Origin: Nostoc sp. FACHB-152
Lineage (GTDB): Bacteria > Cyanobacteriota > Cyanobacteriia > Cyanobacteriales > Nostocaceae
Direction of reading: 5' to 3'
Length of the DNA: 61,685 bases
Assembly: GCF_014697475.1 (NCBI RefSeq)
Contig: NZ_JACJRV010000040.1
Span: forward strand, 1 to 61,685
Positions 33,531 through 41,165 of this stretch are shown one piece after another (positions within the stretch are counted from its first letter, which is position 1; each line of letters begins with the position of its first letter). The position numbers and the translations under genes were made by a program. A model generated the notes under the pieces. It saw nothing but the letters and a program-made list of their open reading frames with translations, did no database searches and was not told where the DNA came from.

Positions 33531-34583
33531 TTATTTACCTGCGTAATATTCGTTAAAAGTTTGATAACCAACATCAGTTACATACAGTTGACATTGGTCT
33601 GTAATCTGCTTCATTAAAGGCCAAGAAAACTTCAATTCATCATGCAAAGAATCCCCCCAATTTTCTTTGATGCTGCTGTAAGCTAGCCGCAAATTATAAG
33701 AGGGAATAGCAGTAGAAAGGTGATGCGGTACGTGGACATTAATATCGTGGCAAAGTATCTCTACCCAACGAGGATAATCGCAATGAATAGTGCCAAATAG
33801 CTGTGCCATTGCTTCGTTCCACTTGCTTGCTTCCTCAAAAGGAACGTCTGGGTATGTGTGGTGAACAATGGTGAAGGTACTCATCCAGAAATGATAAACC
33901 AACCAAGGCACAAGCCAGAATTTGACAAATCCCCAAATACCAGTTGTAGCGATGAGGGTAGGAAAGACAACTGCGGCAAAAATTACTACTACAGCAACCG
34001 AAAGTTTGATACTGCCTTGGTCTTTAACTTTAAATTTGCGCCAGTCAAAATGCACAACAGCCCAATGCCCTATGGAACCTACCCACCAGAGACGCTTCCG
34101 CATGAACAATTCAAAAGCAGATTGACGAGTTTTATCCCAACTTGCAAAAACTTCTGGTCGGATGGGATGCCAAGCATTATCTTCGTCTAACTTGTTTGTA
34201 TGTTTATGGTGATGATTATGCTTAATCCGCCAACTGTGAAAAGGGTAGATTAACGGCATCATAAAGATATGCCCTACTAAATCATTAACCCACCGCCGGT
34301 TGGCAAATGAACGATGACCGCAGTCATGACCAATAACAAAAAAACCTGTTAAAGCTGTACCTGTAAAAATCCAGGCAATAGGCAAAAGAAACCAGGGAGA
34401 AATCGTCAAACTATAGTAGCCTAAACCTACCATCAAAACACTTATGAAAACTTGTGTCCAAGCTTTGCGACGATTTTTTTGAAAACATTCTTTTGGCAAA
34501 GTTTTGATAATATCTTTTAACCTTAGTTGGGAATCACTAAGGTCTTTGCTTATTTCTTGCGTCTTGATTATTGATGTAGTCAT
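33531..34583 (-). CDS. desA: Delta-12 acyl-lipid desaturase
   Basis: A 350-residue membrane desaturase with His boxes [13 protein letters not shown] and HVPHH. The second box with its extra His and the [12 protein letters not shown] segment fit DesA, which converts oleate to linoleate on membrane lipids using ferredoxin. The start at 34583 ([10 protein letters not shown]) replaces an upstream in-frame start at 34625. It stands between desC and desB, all on the minus strand; the order desC-desA-desB is what I recall from Anabaena. Confidence 0.93.
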   Translation of the reverse strand: MTTSIIKTQEISKDLSDSQLRLKDIIKTLPKECFQKNRRKAWTQVFISVLMVGLGYYSLTISPWFLLPIAWIFTGTALTGFFVIGHDCGHRSFANRRWVNDLVGHIFMMPLIYPFHSWRIKHNHHHKHTNKLDEDNAWHPIRPEVFASWDKTRQSAFELFMRKRLWWVGSIGHWAVVHFDWRKFKVKDQGSIKLSVAVVVIFAAVVFPTLIATTGIWGFVKFWLVPWLVYHFWMSTFTIVHHTYPDVPFEEASKWNEAMAQLFGTIHCDYPRWVEILCHDINVHVPHHLSTAIPSYNLRLAYSSIKENWGDSLHDELKFSWPLMKQITDQCQLYVTDVGYQTFNEYYAGK

Positions 34584-34763
34584 GAAAACCCGAAAAACAA
34601 CAAACTCCTCCACCAAGTCACCCAAAAGTAACTTGCACCAAATTTTCTTTACATTAACGCTCTGGATTATAGCAACTTTAGCTACCTAAGCACACCCGTA
34701 AGTAGTTTTTGGCGGCTATTTTAGATCTGACGAATGGATATTTTGATTACTCAGAAATTCCTC

Positions 34764-34799
34764 TGTCATTAATCATTGGTAGACCAATGACTAATGACA
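34764..34799. repeat. Inverted repeat of the TCATTAGTCATTGG family
   Basis: Arms 34764-34780 and 34783-34799 (core TCATTAATCATTGGT against ACCAATGACTAATGA) pair with one mismatch around only two bases. It lies just after the desC stop on that strand and may end its transcript. Confidence 0.65.
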
Positions 34800-34812
34800 A
34801 ATGATAAACGAC

Positions 34813-35631
34813 TTACTGTTTTTTGTCTGCAAGTTTTACATTTGTAGCCAAACCTAAGAATTGCAAAAATTGAATTGTCATCCAAGTTAAGTCGATTTCC
34901 CACCATTCCAAACCGTGACGGGCTGAGTATTGAAAAGCATGGTGGTTATTGTGCCAGCCTTCGCCAAATACTAATAAAGCTACCCACCAACAGTTAGTTG
35001 AGTTATCACCAGATTCATGGCTGCGATAGCCAAATTTATGGGTAGCACTGTTCACTAACCAGGTGCAGTGGTAAACCCAGACAATGCGAACAAAAATTCC
35101 CCAAACAACAAACGGCCAACCGCCTAGAAACAACAATAATAAACCGAGTGCAACTTGGATGAGAATGAAATATTTTTCTAAAAACTGATAAACTGGGTCT
35201 TCGGCAATATCTTTGGTAAAGCGAGGAACATCAGCATGAGCGGGACATTTGTGAATTAGCCAACCCATGTGGCTCCACCAGAAGCCTTTATTAGAATCAT
35301 GGGGATCTGGGTCAGTATCGGAATGTAAATGATGAATGCGGTGTGTCCCGACCCACTCGATTGGCCCTCCTTGGCAGGATAGTGTCCCGAAGAACACTAA
35401 GATATATTCCAACCACTTGGGAGCTTGGAAACTGCGGTGAGTCACAAGGCGATGAAAACCTAAAGTAACGCCTAAACCACCAGTTATCCAGTAAAGTAAG
35501 AAACCCACACCAACTGCCGTCCAGCTAAAGTTGCTAGGGACAAAGGCAAATAGAGCGCCGATGTGTAGACCAACGAAAAAGAGGGTATTTACCCAATTGA
35601 TTTGAGGTTTAGTTGTAGTAGCAATTGTCAT
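34813..35631 (-). CDS. desC: Delta-9 acyl-lipid desaturase
   Basis: A 272-residue desaturase of the stearoyl/delta-9 type, which puts the first double bond into C16/C18 chains. The His boxes are HRLVTH, HRIHH and HNNHH, distinct from the DesA/DesB type, and four membrane helices surround them. It is the first gene of the desC-desA-desB group. The ATG at 35631 is 85 bp from the divergent PLP-enzyme gene, so the two share a promoter region. Confidence 0.94.
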   Translation of the reverse strand: MTIATTTKPQINWVNTLFFVGLHIGALFAFVPSNFSWTAVGVGFLLYWITGGLGVTLGFHRLVTHRSFQAPKWLEYILVFFGTLSCQGGPIEWVGTHRIHHLHSDTDPDPHDSNKGFWWSHMGWLIHKCPAHADVPRFTKDIAEDPVYQFLEKYFILIQVALGLLLLFLGGWPFVVWGIFVRIVWVYHCTWLVNSATHKFGYRSHESGDNSTNCWWVALLVFGEGWHNNHHAFQYSARHGLEWWEIDLTWMTIQFLQFLGLATNVKLADKKQ

Positions 35632-35716
35632 GCAGTAACCTGTATTGAAATTGTTCAGCCTAATCTGCGCGATCGCAAAATCCGCATATCTATAATTTTT
35701 TATTAATGAGGAAGTA

Positions 35717-36946
35717 ATGAACAGCTTGGAACAGCTGCGGCAAGCAGAACAGGCATTGATAGAGATTTTTTCTGGAATTGACGCTCAGGTCAAGCATAAT
35801 CTAAAAAGAGTGCTGGATGCCTTTCGTAATCAGCGCGTAGGAGCGCACCACTTTGCTGGTGTGAGTGGCTACGGTCATGATGATTTAGGACGAGAAACTT
35901 TAGACAAAGTTTTTGCGGAAGTAATGGGTGCGGAAGCGGCGGCCGTGCGAGTGCAGTTTGTATCGGGAACTCACGCGATCGCTTGCGCCCTTTTTGGTGT
36001 ACTCCGTCCTGGTGATCAGATGTTAGCAGTTGTCGGCTCTCCCTACGATACGCTCGAAGAAGTGATTGGGCTACGGGGTCAAGGCCAAGGCTCCCTTATT
36101 GAGTTTGGCATAAAATACCGCCAATTGGACTTAACTCCTGAAGGATCTATCGATTGGGAAGCTTTAAGCCATGCTATAGATGACAAGACGCGTTTAGTCT
36201 TAATTCAGCGTTCTTGTGGCTATTCCTGGCGGCCTAGCTTATCCATTGCTGATATTGAAAAGATTGTGCATCTAGTTAAACAGCAAAATCCCGATACCGT
36301 TTGCTTCGTTGATAACTGCTACGGCGAATTTATCGAAACTCAAGAACCCACCCACGTTGGTGCTGATTTAATGGCGGGTTCCTTAATTAAAAATCCTGGC
36401 GGTACTATTGTCACGGCAGGCGGTTACGTAGCTGGCCGTGCTGACTTGGTAGAAGCCGCCGCTTGTCGCTTAACTGCACCCGGTATTGGAAGTTATGGCG
36501 GTGCGACCTTTGACCAAAATCGCTTGTTATTCCAAGGCTTATTTTTATCGCCGCAGATGGTGGGTGAGGCTATGAAGGGAACTTTTCTCACGGGTTATGT
36601 TTTTGACAAGCTTGGTTATCCGGTGAATCCTGCGCCGCTTGCGCCGCGTGGTGATGTGATTCAGGCGATTAAGCTGGGTTCTGCGAAAAAGTTAATTGCT
36701 TTTTGTAAAGCTGTACAACAGAATTCTCCGGTGGGTTCTTATCTAGACCCTGTGCCTGATGCTATGCCGGGGTATGAGAGTAAAGTTGTGATGGCTGGGG
36801 GAACGTTTATTGAGGGAAGTACATTGGAATTCTCGGCGGATGGGCCTTTGCGGGAGCCTTATATAGTTTATTGCCAAGGGGGGACTCATTGGACTCATGT
36901 GGCGATCGCCTTAGAGGCGGCAATTGACGCTGTAGGCCAGGGTTAG
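35717..36946 (+). CDS. Methionine gamma-lyase-related PLP enzyme (aluminium-resistance family)
   Basis: A 409-residue fold-type I PLP protein of the family annotated as methionine gamma-lyase-related or aluminium-resistance protein. The cofactor-binding residues are visible: Asp199 in FVDNCYGE and the Schiff-base Lys225 in GSLIKNPGG. The glycine-rich phosphate site is in FVSGTHAIACALFG. The exact substrate is not known to me; a C-S lyase on a sulphur amino acid is the usual guess. GAGGAAG precedes the ATG at 35717. It is divergent from desC. Confidence 0.85.
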   Translation: MNSLEQLRQAEQALIEIFSGIDAQVKHNLKRVLDAFRNQRVGAHHFAGVSGYGHDDLGRETLDKVFAEVMGAEAAAVRVQFVSGTHAIACALFGVLRPGDQMLAVVGSPYDTLEEVIGLRGQGQGSLIEFGIKYRQLDLTPEGSIDWEALSHAIDDKTRLVLIQRSCGYSWRPSLSIADIEKIVHLVKQQNPDTVCFVDNCYGEFIETQEPTHVGADLMAGSLIKNPGGTIVTAGGYVAGRADLVEAAACRLTAPGIGSYGGATFDQNRLLFQGLFLSPQMVGEAMKGTFLTGYVFDKLGYPVNPAPLAPRGDVIQAIKLGSAKKLIAFCKAVQQNSPVGSYLDPVPDAMPGYESKVVMAGGTFIEGSTLEFSADGPLREPYIVYCQGGTHWTHVAIALEAAIDAVGQG

Positions 36947-36950
36947 AATT

Positions 36951-37472
36951 GTTTCGCGCAAAGGCGCAAAGGCACAAAGAGCTTTTTGCATTTTTGCGCG
37001 AAATTAACTTTACAACCCATTCACAAGTCGTGTGATGCCGTCTTTAATCAGTTCTTCACCTAAGTTTATCAGCAAGCCAAGGTGCTTGTCTGTTAAGCGA
37101 AGGTATGTCAACAGTTGCTTTTTGTGTACTGGATGTATTGCTTCCAAAGACTTAATTTCAATGATTACTTTATCTTCAACAATTAAGTCTGCCCGAAAGC
37201 CTTCCTCTAAGCGTACACTTTCGTAAATTACAGGAATAATCTGTTGCCTTGTTACCCAAAGCCCCCGCTTTTCTAACTCATAAGCTAGAACGGACTCATA
37301 CACAGATTCAAACAAACCCGGCCCTAAGCTTGTATGAATCTTGTATGCAGCATCAACAATTTGCTTTGCTATCTCATTCTCAGTCATCTATCCTCTCTCT
37401 TCGCGCCTCTGCGCGGCAGTCGCTTCAAGTCGGGGAACCCGCCCAACGCGCTGCCTTGCCTTTGCGCGAAAC
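36951..37472. mobile_element. 522-bp unit with 15-bp perfect inverted ends carrying a GxxExxY gene
   Basis: The left end GTTTCGCGCAAAGGC (36951-36965) is the exact reverse complement of the right end GCCTTTGCGCGAAAC (37458-37472). The unit fills nearly the whole gap between the PLP-enzyme stop (36946) and the bciB stop (37474). A second GCGCGAAAT copy lies inside at about 36996. No clear target-site duplication is seen. It could be a MITE-like carrier of the gene or simply two copies of a dispersed repeat facing each other. Confidence 0.6.
37010..37387 (-). CDS. GxxExxY protein (PD-(D/E)XK-like)
   Basis: A 125-residue protein with the family's naming motif GLFESVY (GxxExxY) at about 24-30 and a nuclease-like core: FRADLIVEDKVIIEIKSLE supplies the Asp, Glu and Lys of a PD-(D/E)XK site. 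Function is unknown; nuclease activity is inferred from fold. The gene lies inside a unit bounded by 15-bp inverted repeats. The last residues (GITRLVNGL) match the usual family end, so it is intact. Confidence 0.9.
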   Translation of the reverse strand: MTENEIAKQIVDAAYKIHTSLGPGLFESVYESVLAYELEKRGLWVTRQQIIPVIYESVRLEEGFRADLIVEDKVIIEIKSLEAIHPVHKKQLLTYLRLTDKHLGLLINLGEELIKDGITRLVNGL

Positions 37473-37473
37473 A

Positions 37474-38673
37474 TCACTCCGGCAACTTATACTGCCCAAC
37501 AATCCGTTTAGCAAACTCCGGTACGTGCGCCTCCAACTTCTCAGGATGATTCCGCTTCACATACAAGTAATTCCTGGTAAAGTGCGAATCAATCGAGAAC
37601 CGCGCATACTCTAAACCTTTGGGGCCGATTTTATCAATCACCACACCCATCATTTTCGCCACCCACATTGGTAAGGTTACGCCTTTGTCATAAGCCGGAA
37701 TTCCCTGCTGTACGGCTTCTTTTCGGTTACCTTGGGATATCACAGGTTGGGTGTCTATCTGGTCTTGCACCAAGTCCAGCATTTCTTTGCCTGTATCATT
37801 TCTAACTAAAATCCATTGCCAGCCGAAGGGTGCGCCCATGTAGCCAACGACTAAATCGGCTAGGGAGTTGACGTAATCAAAACAACTCATGCAGGAGGGG
37901 GCGAAGACATCTTTCAGTTGATTAGTTTTTAAGCCGAAGAATGGTACTTTCTCAATTGAACCGTCTTCATGCTTGAAGTGAATACGGAAGTCTTGCATGA
38001 ATTCGTAGTGTACTACTGTCTCAGGCGATCGGCTGGTGGTTTCTAAGAATTTTTGCAGTCCGGCGCGGGTGACATTATCTACACAGGGTGTGCCTAGAAC
38101 GTATAACTTTTCTAAACCTAGTTGTTTTTCTACCGCCCTGAGTGCCTGAATTTGGCAACCAACACCAATTACTAATAGTCGCTTCATCCCTGATTTTTCT
38201 ACCTGTTCCAAGATAGAAAGGTTGGGTGAAAGTGTTGGTTTATTGACCCGTGCTGCCAGTATTTCTTCTGGGGTGCGAGCAATTACAGGCATGGGTTGAA
38301 AGCGGTCTTCTTTGGTATTTTGCACACAGACAACGCCTTCAACTAAGCCGCGATTCAGCATTTCTATGGCGATGGTGCTGACGATACCTGTCCATTGTGC
38401 GCCTTCGATGGGTTGCTGTTTCCGTGCTGCCATCATGTCTTGATGCACACCAAAGTAGAGTTCATCGAGGTTGCCGAGATTCCGAGAACGGCTGTGGCTT
38501 TGTTCTTCTAAGGTGTCTATCTGCTGGTTGATAAAAGCGCAGGCTTCCTTGACGTAGTGAATATAGTATGTATCACATAGTCCGCATTCACTGCACAGTT
38601 CTTTGGCAGGGCGACGGCTACCGGGTTTTAAGGCTTTGGCTTTTGTATGCTTGTTAGAATCAACAGAGGTCAT
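37474..38673 (-). CDS. bciB: Divinyl chlorophyllide 8-vinyl-reductase, ferredoxin-type (BciB)
   Basis: A 399-residue protein of the coenzyme F420 hydrogenase beta-subunit family. CSECGLC (Cys27, 30, 33) and SCMSC supply iron-sulphur ligands, GVGCQIQALR and GTPCVDNVTR are family stretches, and VGYMGAPFGWQW fits the cyanobacterial group typified by Synechocystis Slr1923. That enzyme reduces the 8-vinyl group of divinyl chlorophyllide using ferredoxin and FAD. Related proteins include plant 7-hydroxymethyl chlorophyll a reductase, but the cyanobacterial ones are vinyl reductases. Its stop codon lies 2 bp from the right end of the neighbouring repeat unit, so that insertion just missed the gene. 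Confidence 0.87.
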   Translation of the reverse strand: MTSVDSNKHTKAKALKPGSRRPAKELCSECGLCDTYYIHYVKEACAFINQQIDTLEEQSHSRSRNLGNLDELYFGVHQDMMAARKQQPIEGAQWTGIVSTIAIEMLNRGLVEGVVCVQNTKEDRFQPMPVIARTPEEILAARVNKPTLSPNLSILEQVEKSGMKRLLVIGVGCQIQALRAVEKQLGLEKLYVLGTPCVDNVTRAGLQKFLETTSRSPETVVHYEFMQDFRIHFKHEDGSIEKVPFFGLKTNQLKDVFAPSCMSCFDYVNSLADLVVGYMGAPFGWQWILVRNDTGKEMLDLVQDQIDTQPVISQGNRKEAVQQGIPAYDKGVTLPMWVAKMMGVVIDKIGPKGLEYARFSIDSHFTRNYLYVKRNHPEKLEAHVPEFAKRIVGQYKLPE

Positions 38674-38725
38674 ATAAATGTTTGTTTTATCCAGGAATCC
38701 TTTTACTACAATACCTTTACAGCTT

Positions 38726-38929
38726 ATGAACTTAACTATAGAGATTGAAAAAGAAGAGGACGGACGGTTTTTGGCTGAGGTGGTTAATTTTCCTGGTGTG
38801 CTGGCTTATGGAAACACAAAAGAAGAAGCTGTTGCCAGAGTTCAAGCATTAGCTTTGTGGGTTCTAGCTGATAAGTTGGAAGATGGGAAGCTGATGTTAA
38901 CACGCCCTACTGAATATTTTCTGAATTAA
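38726..38929 (+). CDS. HicB-like orphan antitoxin
   Basis: A 67-residue HicB-type domain protein: TIEIEKEEDGRFLAEVVNFPGV followed by AYGNTKEEAVARVQALAL, the usual partial RNase-H-like fold. No HicA toxin frame is present on either side, and there is no added DNA-binding domain. It may be a solitary regulator or remnant of a toxin-antitoxin pair. The ATG at 38726 is used; the frame extends to an ATG at 38678, but those 16 residues are unlike the family. Confidence 0.75.
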   Translation: MNLTIEIEKEEDGRFLAEVVNFPGVLAYGNTKEEAVARVQALALWVLADKLEDGKLMLTRPTEYFLN

Positions 38930-39088
38930 AATATTCTTCATTTTACGGCAACTTTACTTGATTTACACTTTATAGAGCTTATAGGGCAAATGATTATCCA
39001 AGTAAAAGCAGACGCAGAATAAAGTGAAATTACAACTAGCAGGATTAAATTAAGTTTAGTAGATAGTTTTGAGAGGTTTACAAATCTG

Positions 39089-39550
39089 ATGACTGCGCCT
39101 CAATCAAAAGTTTTTACCAACTTGCGTCTTTACGACCAAGATTTTTATTTGTGGATAGAGACAACTGCTAAACAACTAAAAGAAGGCAGATTTTCTGATG
39201 TTGATTTAGAAAATCTTATCGAAGAGATTGAAAGCATGGGGAGAAGTGAAAAACGCGTACTTGAGAGTAATTTAGTTGTTCTATTAATGCATCTATTAAA
39301 ATACAAATATCAGCCAGAAAAACGCTCTAATAGTTGGAAAGTAACTATTAGAGAACATCGCCGCAGATTGACAAGGACTTTTAAGGATAGTCCTAGTTTA
39401 AAACCATATTTTCAAGAAGTTTTTACTGATTGTTATCAAGATGCCAGAAAGCAAGCCAGTGATGAAACTGGTTTGTCCGTTGATATTTTTCCCGTAGAAT
39501 CTCCATTTACTATGGATGAATGTTTAGATGAAGATTTTTTACCGGATTAA
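39089..39550 (+). CDS. DUF29 family protein
   Basis: A 153-residue DUF29 protein with the family pattern: YDQDFYLWIETTAKQLKEGRF, then VDLENLIEEIESMGRSEKR, LLMHLLKYKYQPEKRSNSW and a C-terminal FPVESPFTMDECLDEDFLP. These are abundant in cyanobacteria and have no established biochemical role. Helical, cytosolic, no cysteines at conserved sites. It has no operon partner. The ATG at 39089 opens the conserved N-terminus. Confidence 0.9.
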   Translation: MTAPQSKVFTNLRLYDQDFYLWIETTAKQLKEGRFSDVDLENLIEEIESMGRSEKRVLESNLVVLLMHLLKYKYQPEKRSNSWKVTIREHRRRLTRTFKDSPSLKPYFQEVFTDCYQDARKQASDETGLSVDIFPVESPFTMDECLDEDFLPD

Positions 39551-40040
39551 GTAGGTCGTCGTGAATATTTATCGTCAGGATAAAGCAGGAGGCAAGAGGG
39601 GAGAGACTTTTAGCTTAGTTAATTTTTCGTAACATAGTTAGGTTTTCCTCACCGACTTACTTAGTTGACTATTGATATTTACCGCAGCTTAAATGGCGAT
39701 GTCATGACCTAAAATCTACTTACCACTACTTGAGCTTGGGCATTAATTACATCAATAAATTCTTTTAATCTTTACATAAATCTATACTTAACTGAGTTCT
39801 TCTACTTCTCTTAAGATACAAGGTTGGGTTGAGGAACTAAATCTAACATCAAAATATCTTGGCATTGTTGGGTTTCACTTCGTTCCACCTAACCTTCATT
39901 TATTTTTCTCTAATAACTTTATACAAAATTTAAAAGCAAGACTTAATATTTCATTGATTATTACGAGGTGGTAACAAGATTTCTTAGCTTACTCTTAAGT
40001 AGTTTCATTTTGTAAATAAATTGACACGCGAGAAAGTTAA
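39551..40040. other. Intergenic region with a dispersed repeat copy
   Basis: 490 bases. A TTGGGTTTCACTTCGTTCCACCTAACC element near 39868 is an inverted relative of that at 15669. The remainder is AT-rich with no gene that I can support. The promoter for the gene at 40041 should be in the last 100 bases. Confidence 0.5.
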
Positions 40041-40487
40041 ATGCCAAGTATCTTTCAAAGTACGAGAAGACTTATATCAATACTATTGGTGACTTTGCTT
40101 GTTGTAACAAGTACATTAACAATCTTTCCAACTTCAGCTAGAGCAGAAGGAAATTTAATAGAAGGAAGTCTTATAAAAGGTGATGGAGATGTAGTTTTGT
40201 TCAAATGTGAGTCAAATTGTGGAAATCTTATGACTTGGGCTGTGGGTGCTGTTTCTGGTAGTGCAATCACACTTATGGCTACAGGTGACACTGCAACTTT
40301 AGCCGCAGTTGCTACAGCAGTTGGACACCTAGCTGTAACAACGGTTGCTCCATTAGCAACAGTAGCACCAACCTTGGCAGCAGCACCAGTATTGGTTCCA
40401 GTTGCAGCCACAGCAGCAGCTGGCTATGGTGCTTATAAGTTATGGAAATTTGTTAGCCACGACGACACTACAAAACCTGAAAGCTAA
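40041..40487 (+). CDS. Secreted or membrane-inserted Ala/Val-rich protein of unknown function
   Basis: A 148-residue protein with no named family. Residues 1-35 are a signal peptide (RRLISILLVTLLVVTS, ending PTSARA). A short polar part with Cys56 and Cys60 follows, then hydrophobic stretches at about 63-82 and 85-137 made of Ala, Val, Thr and Pro. The end of this region, APVLVPVAATAAAGYGAYKL, shows the P-x12-Y-G pattern also found twice in the WD40-J protein encoded 680 bp downstream. A charged tail (SHDDTTKPES) closes it. The context and the shared module suggest a partnership with that protein at a membrane; this is inference. Confidence 0.75.
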   Translation: MPSIFQSTRRLISILLVTLLVVTSTLTIFPTSARAEGNLIEGSLIKGDGDVVLFKCESNCGNLMTWAVGAVSGSAITLMATGDTATLAAVATAVGHLAVTTVAPLATVAPTLAAAPVLVPVAATAAAGYGAYKLWKFVSHDDTTKPES

Positions 40488-40640
40488 CATAACTAACTGT
40501 TCATACTATTTGCTGGACTTGATTGTTATCAATTGCAGGACTGACTTACAACTAATGGAGAAATAAACCACAGTGAATACTAAGAAAACTCCCAAATGAG
40601 ATTTTGAAACAATTTATACGTAGTCCTATATTGGTTTATT

Positions 40641-40668
40641 AAGCCTCCCATAATACTATGGGAGGCTT
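40641..40668. terminator. Perfect hairpin after the secreted-protein gene
   Basis: AAGCCTCCCATA (40641-40652) and TATGGGAGGCTT (40657-40668) form a 12-bp stem with loop ATAC. The downstream bases (CTGTTCG) lack a T run, while on the minus strand AATAAACC follows; it could end transcription or be another RNA element. Confidence 0.6.
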
Positions 40669-40854
40669 CTGTTCGACATAACTACCTGAGTTTCAAGCTT
40701 TGGAGGCAAGTGCCTATCCTTGGTTTAATGTTCATACTGAGTGAATTTAATGATTGTAACTTTGCGTGTTTAGCGAAAATTACTGATGTCCTTGGTGGTT
40801 TTATTTTTTAATATTAAACAGTTGTATCGAGCTACTACGATATTTTTAAATCTT

Positions 40855-41064
40855 ATGCAACTAATACAAAACGCAAAAAGAATAATGTCACTATGTTTAA
40901 TGACGCTGTTTGTATTGACTAGCAGCATCATGATTTTACCAAATTCTGCTTGGGCAGCACCAGCTAACGAACTTCAATCTGAAAATATTGTCGAAGTAAT
41001 GATAGGTTTTGTAGGTCTTATTATAGGTTTCTTTCTAGGAATCTTTTCTCAACATTTAAATTAA
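40855..41064 (+). CDS. Small exported single-helix protein
   Basis: A 69-residue protein of unknown function. Its signal peptide (KRIMSLCLMTLFVLTSSIMI, ending PNSAWA) is visibly related to that of the gene at 40041: both read basic-x2-S-x3-x-TL-x-V-x-TS-x4-[FL]P-x-SA-x-A. After a short polar stretch (APANELQSE) one hydrophobic helix follows (about 45-65, with GFVGLIIGFFLG). The ATG at 40855 starts the signal peptide; an ATG at 40786 would add 23 unlikely residues. It lies between the secreted protein and the WD40-J gene, all on one strand. Confidence 0.6.
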   Translation: MQLIQNAKRIMSLCLMTLFVLTSSIMILPNSAWAAPANELQSENIVEVMIGFVGLIIGFFLGIFSQHLN

Positions 41065-41165
41065 TTAGTTTATCTTTTTTGCTTTTATATAAATATATTC
41101 AACTTCTACACTCAATCTAGATGATATTTCTTAGCTGAAAAGTCAATTATAAATAAGTAGTATTA

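Noticed and set aside
40055-40411. Minus-strand frame of 118 codons opposite the exported-protein gene
   Set aside because: The plus frame has a signal peptide and a module shared with the neighbouring protein; the antisense frame is just the mirror of Ala/Val codons.
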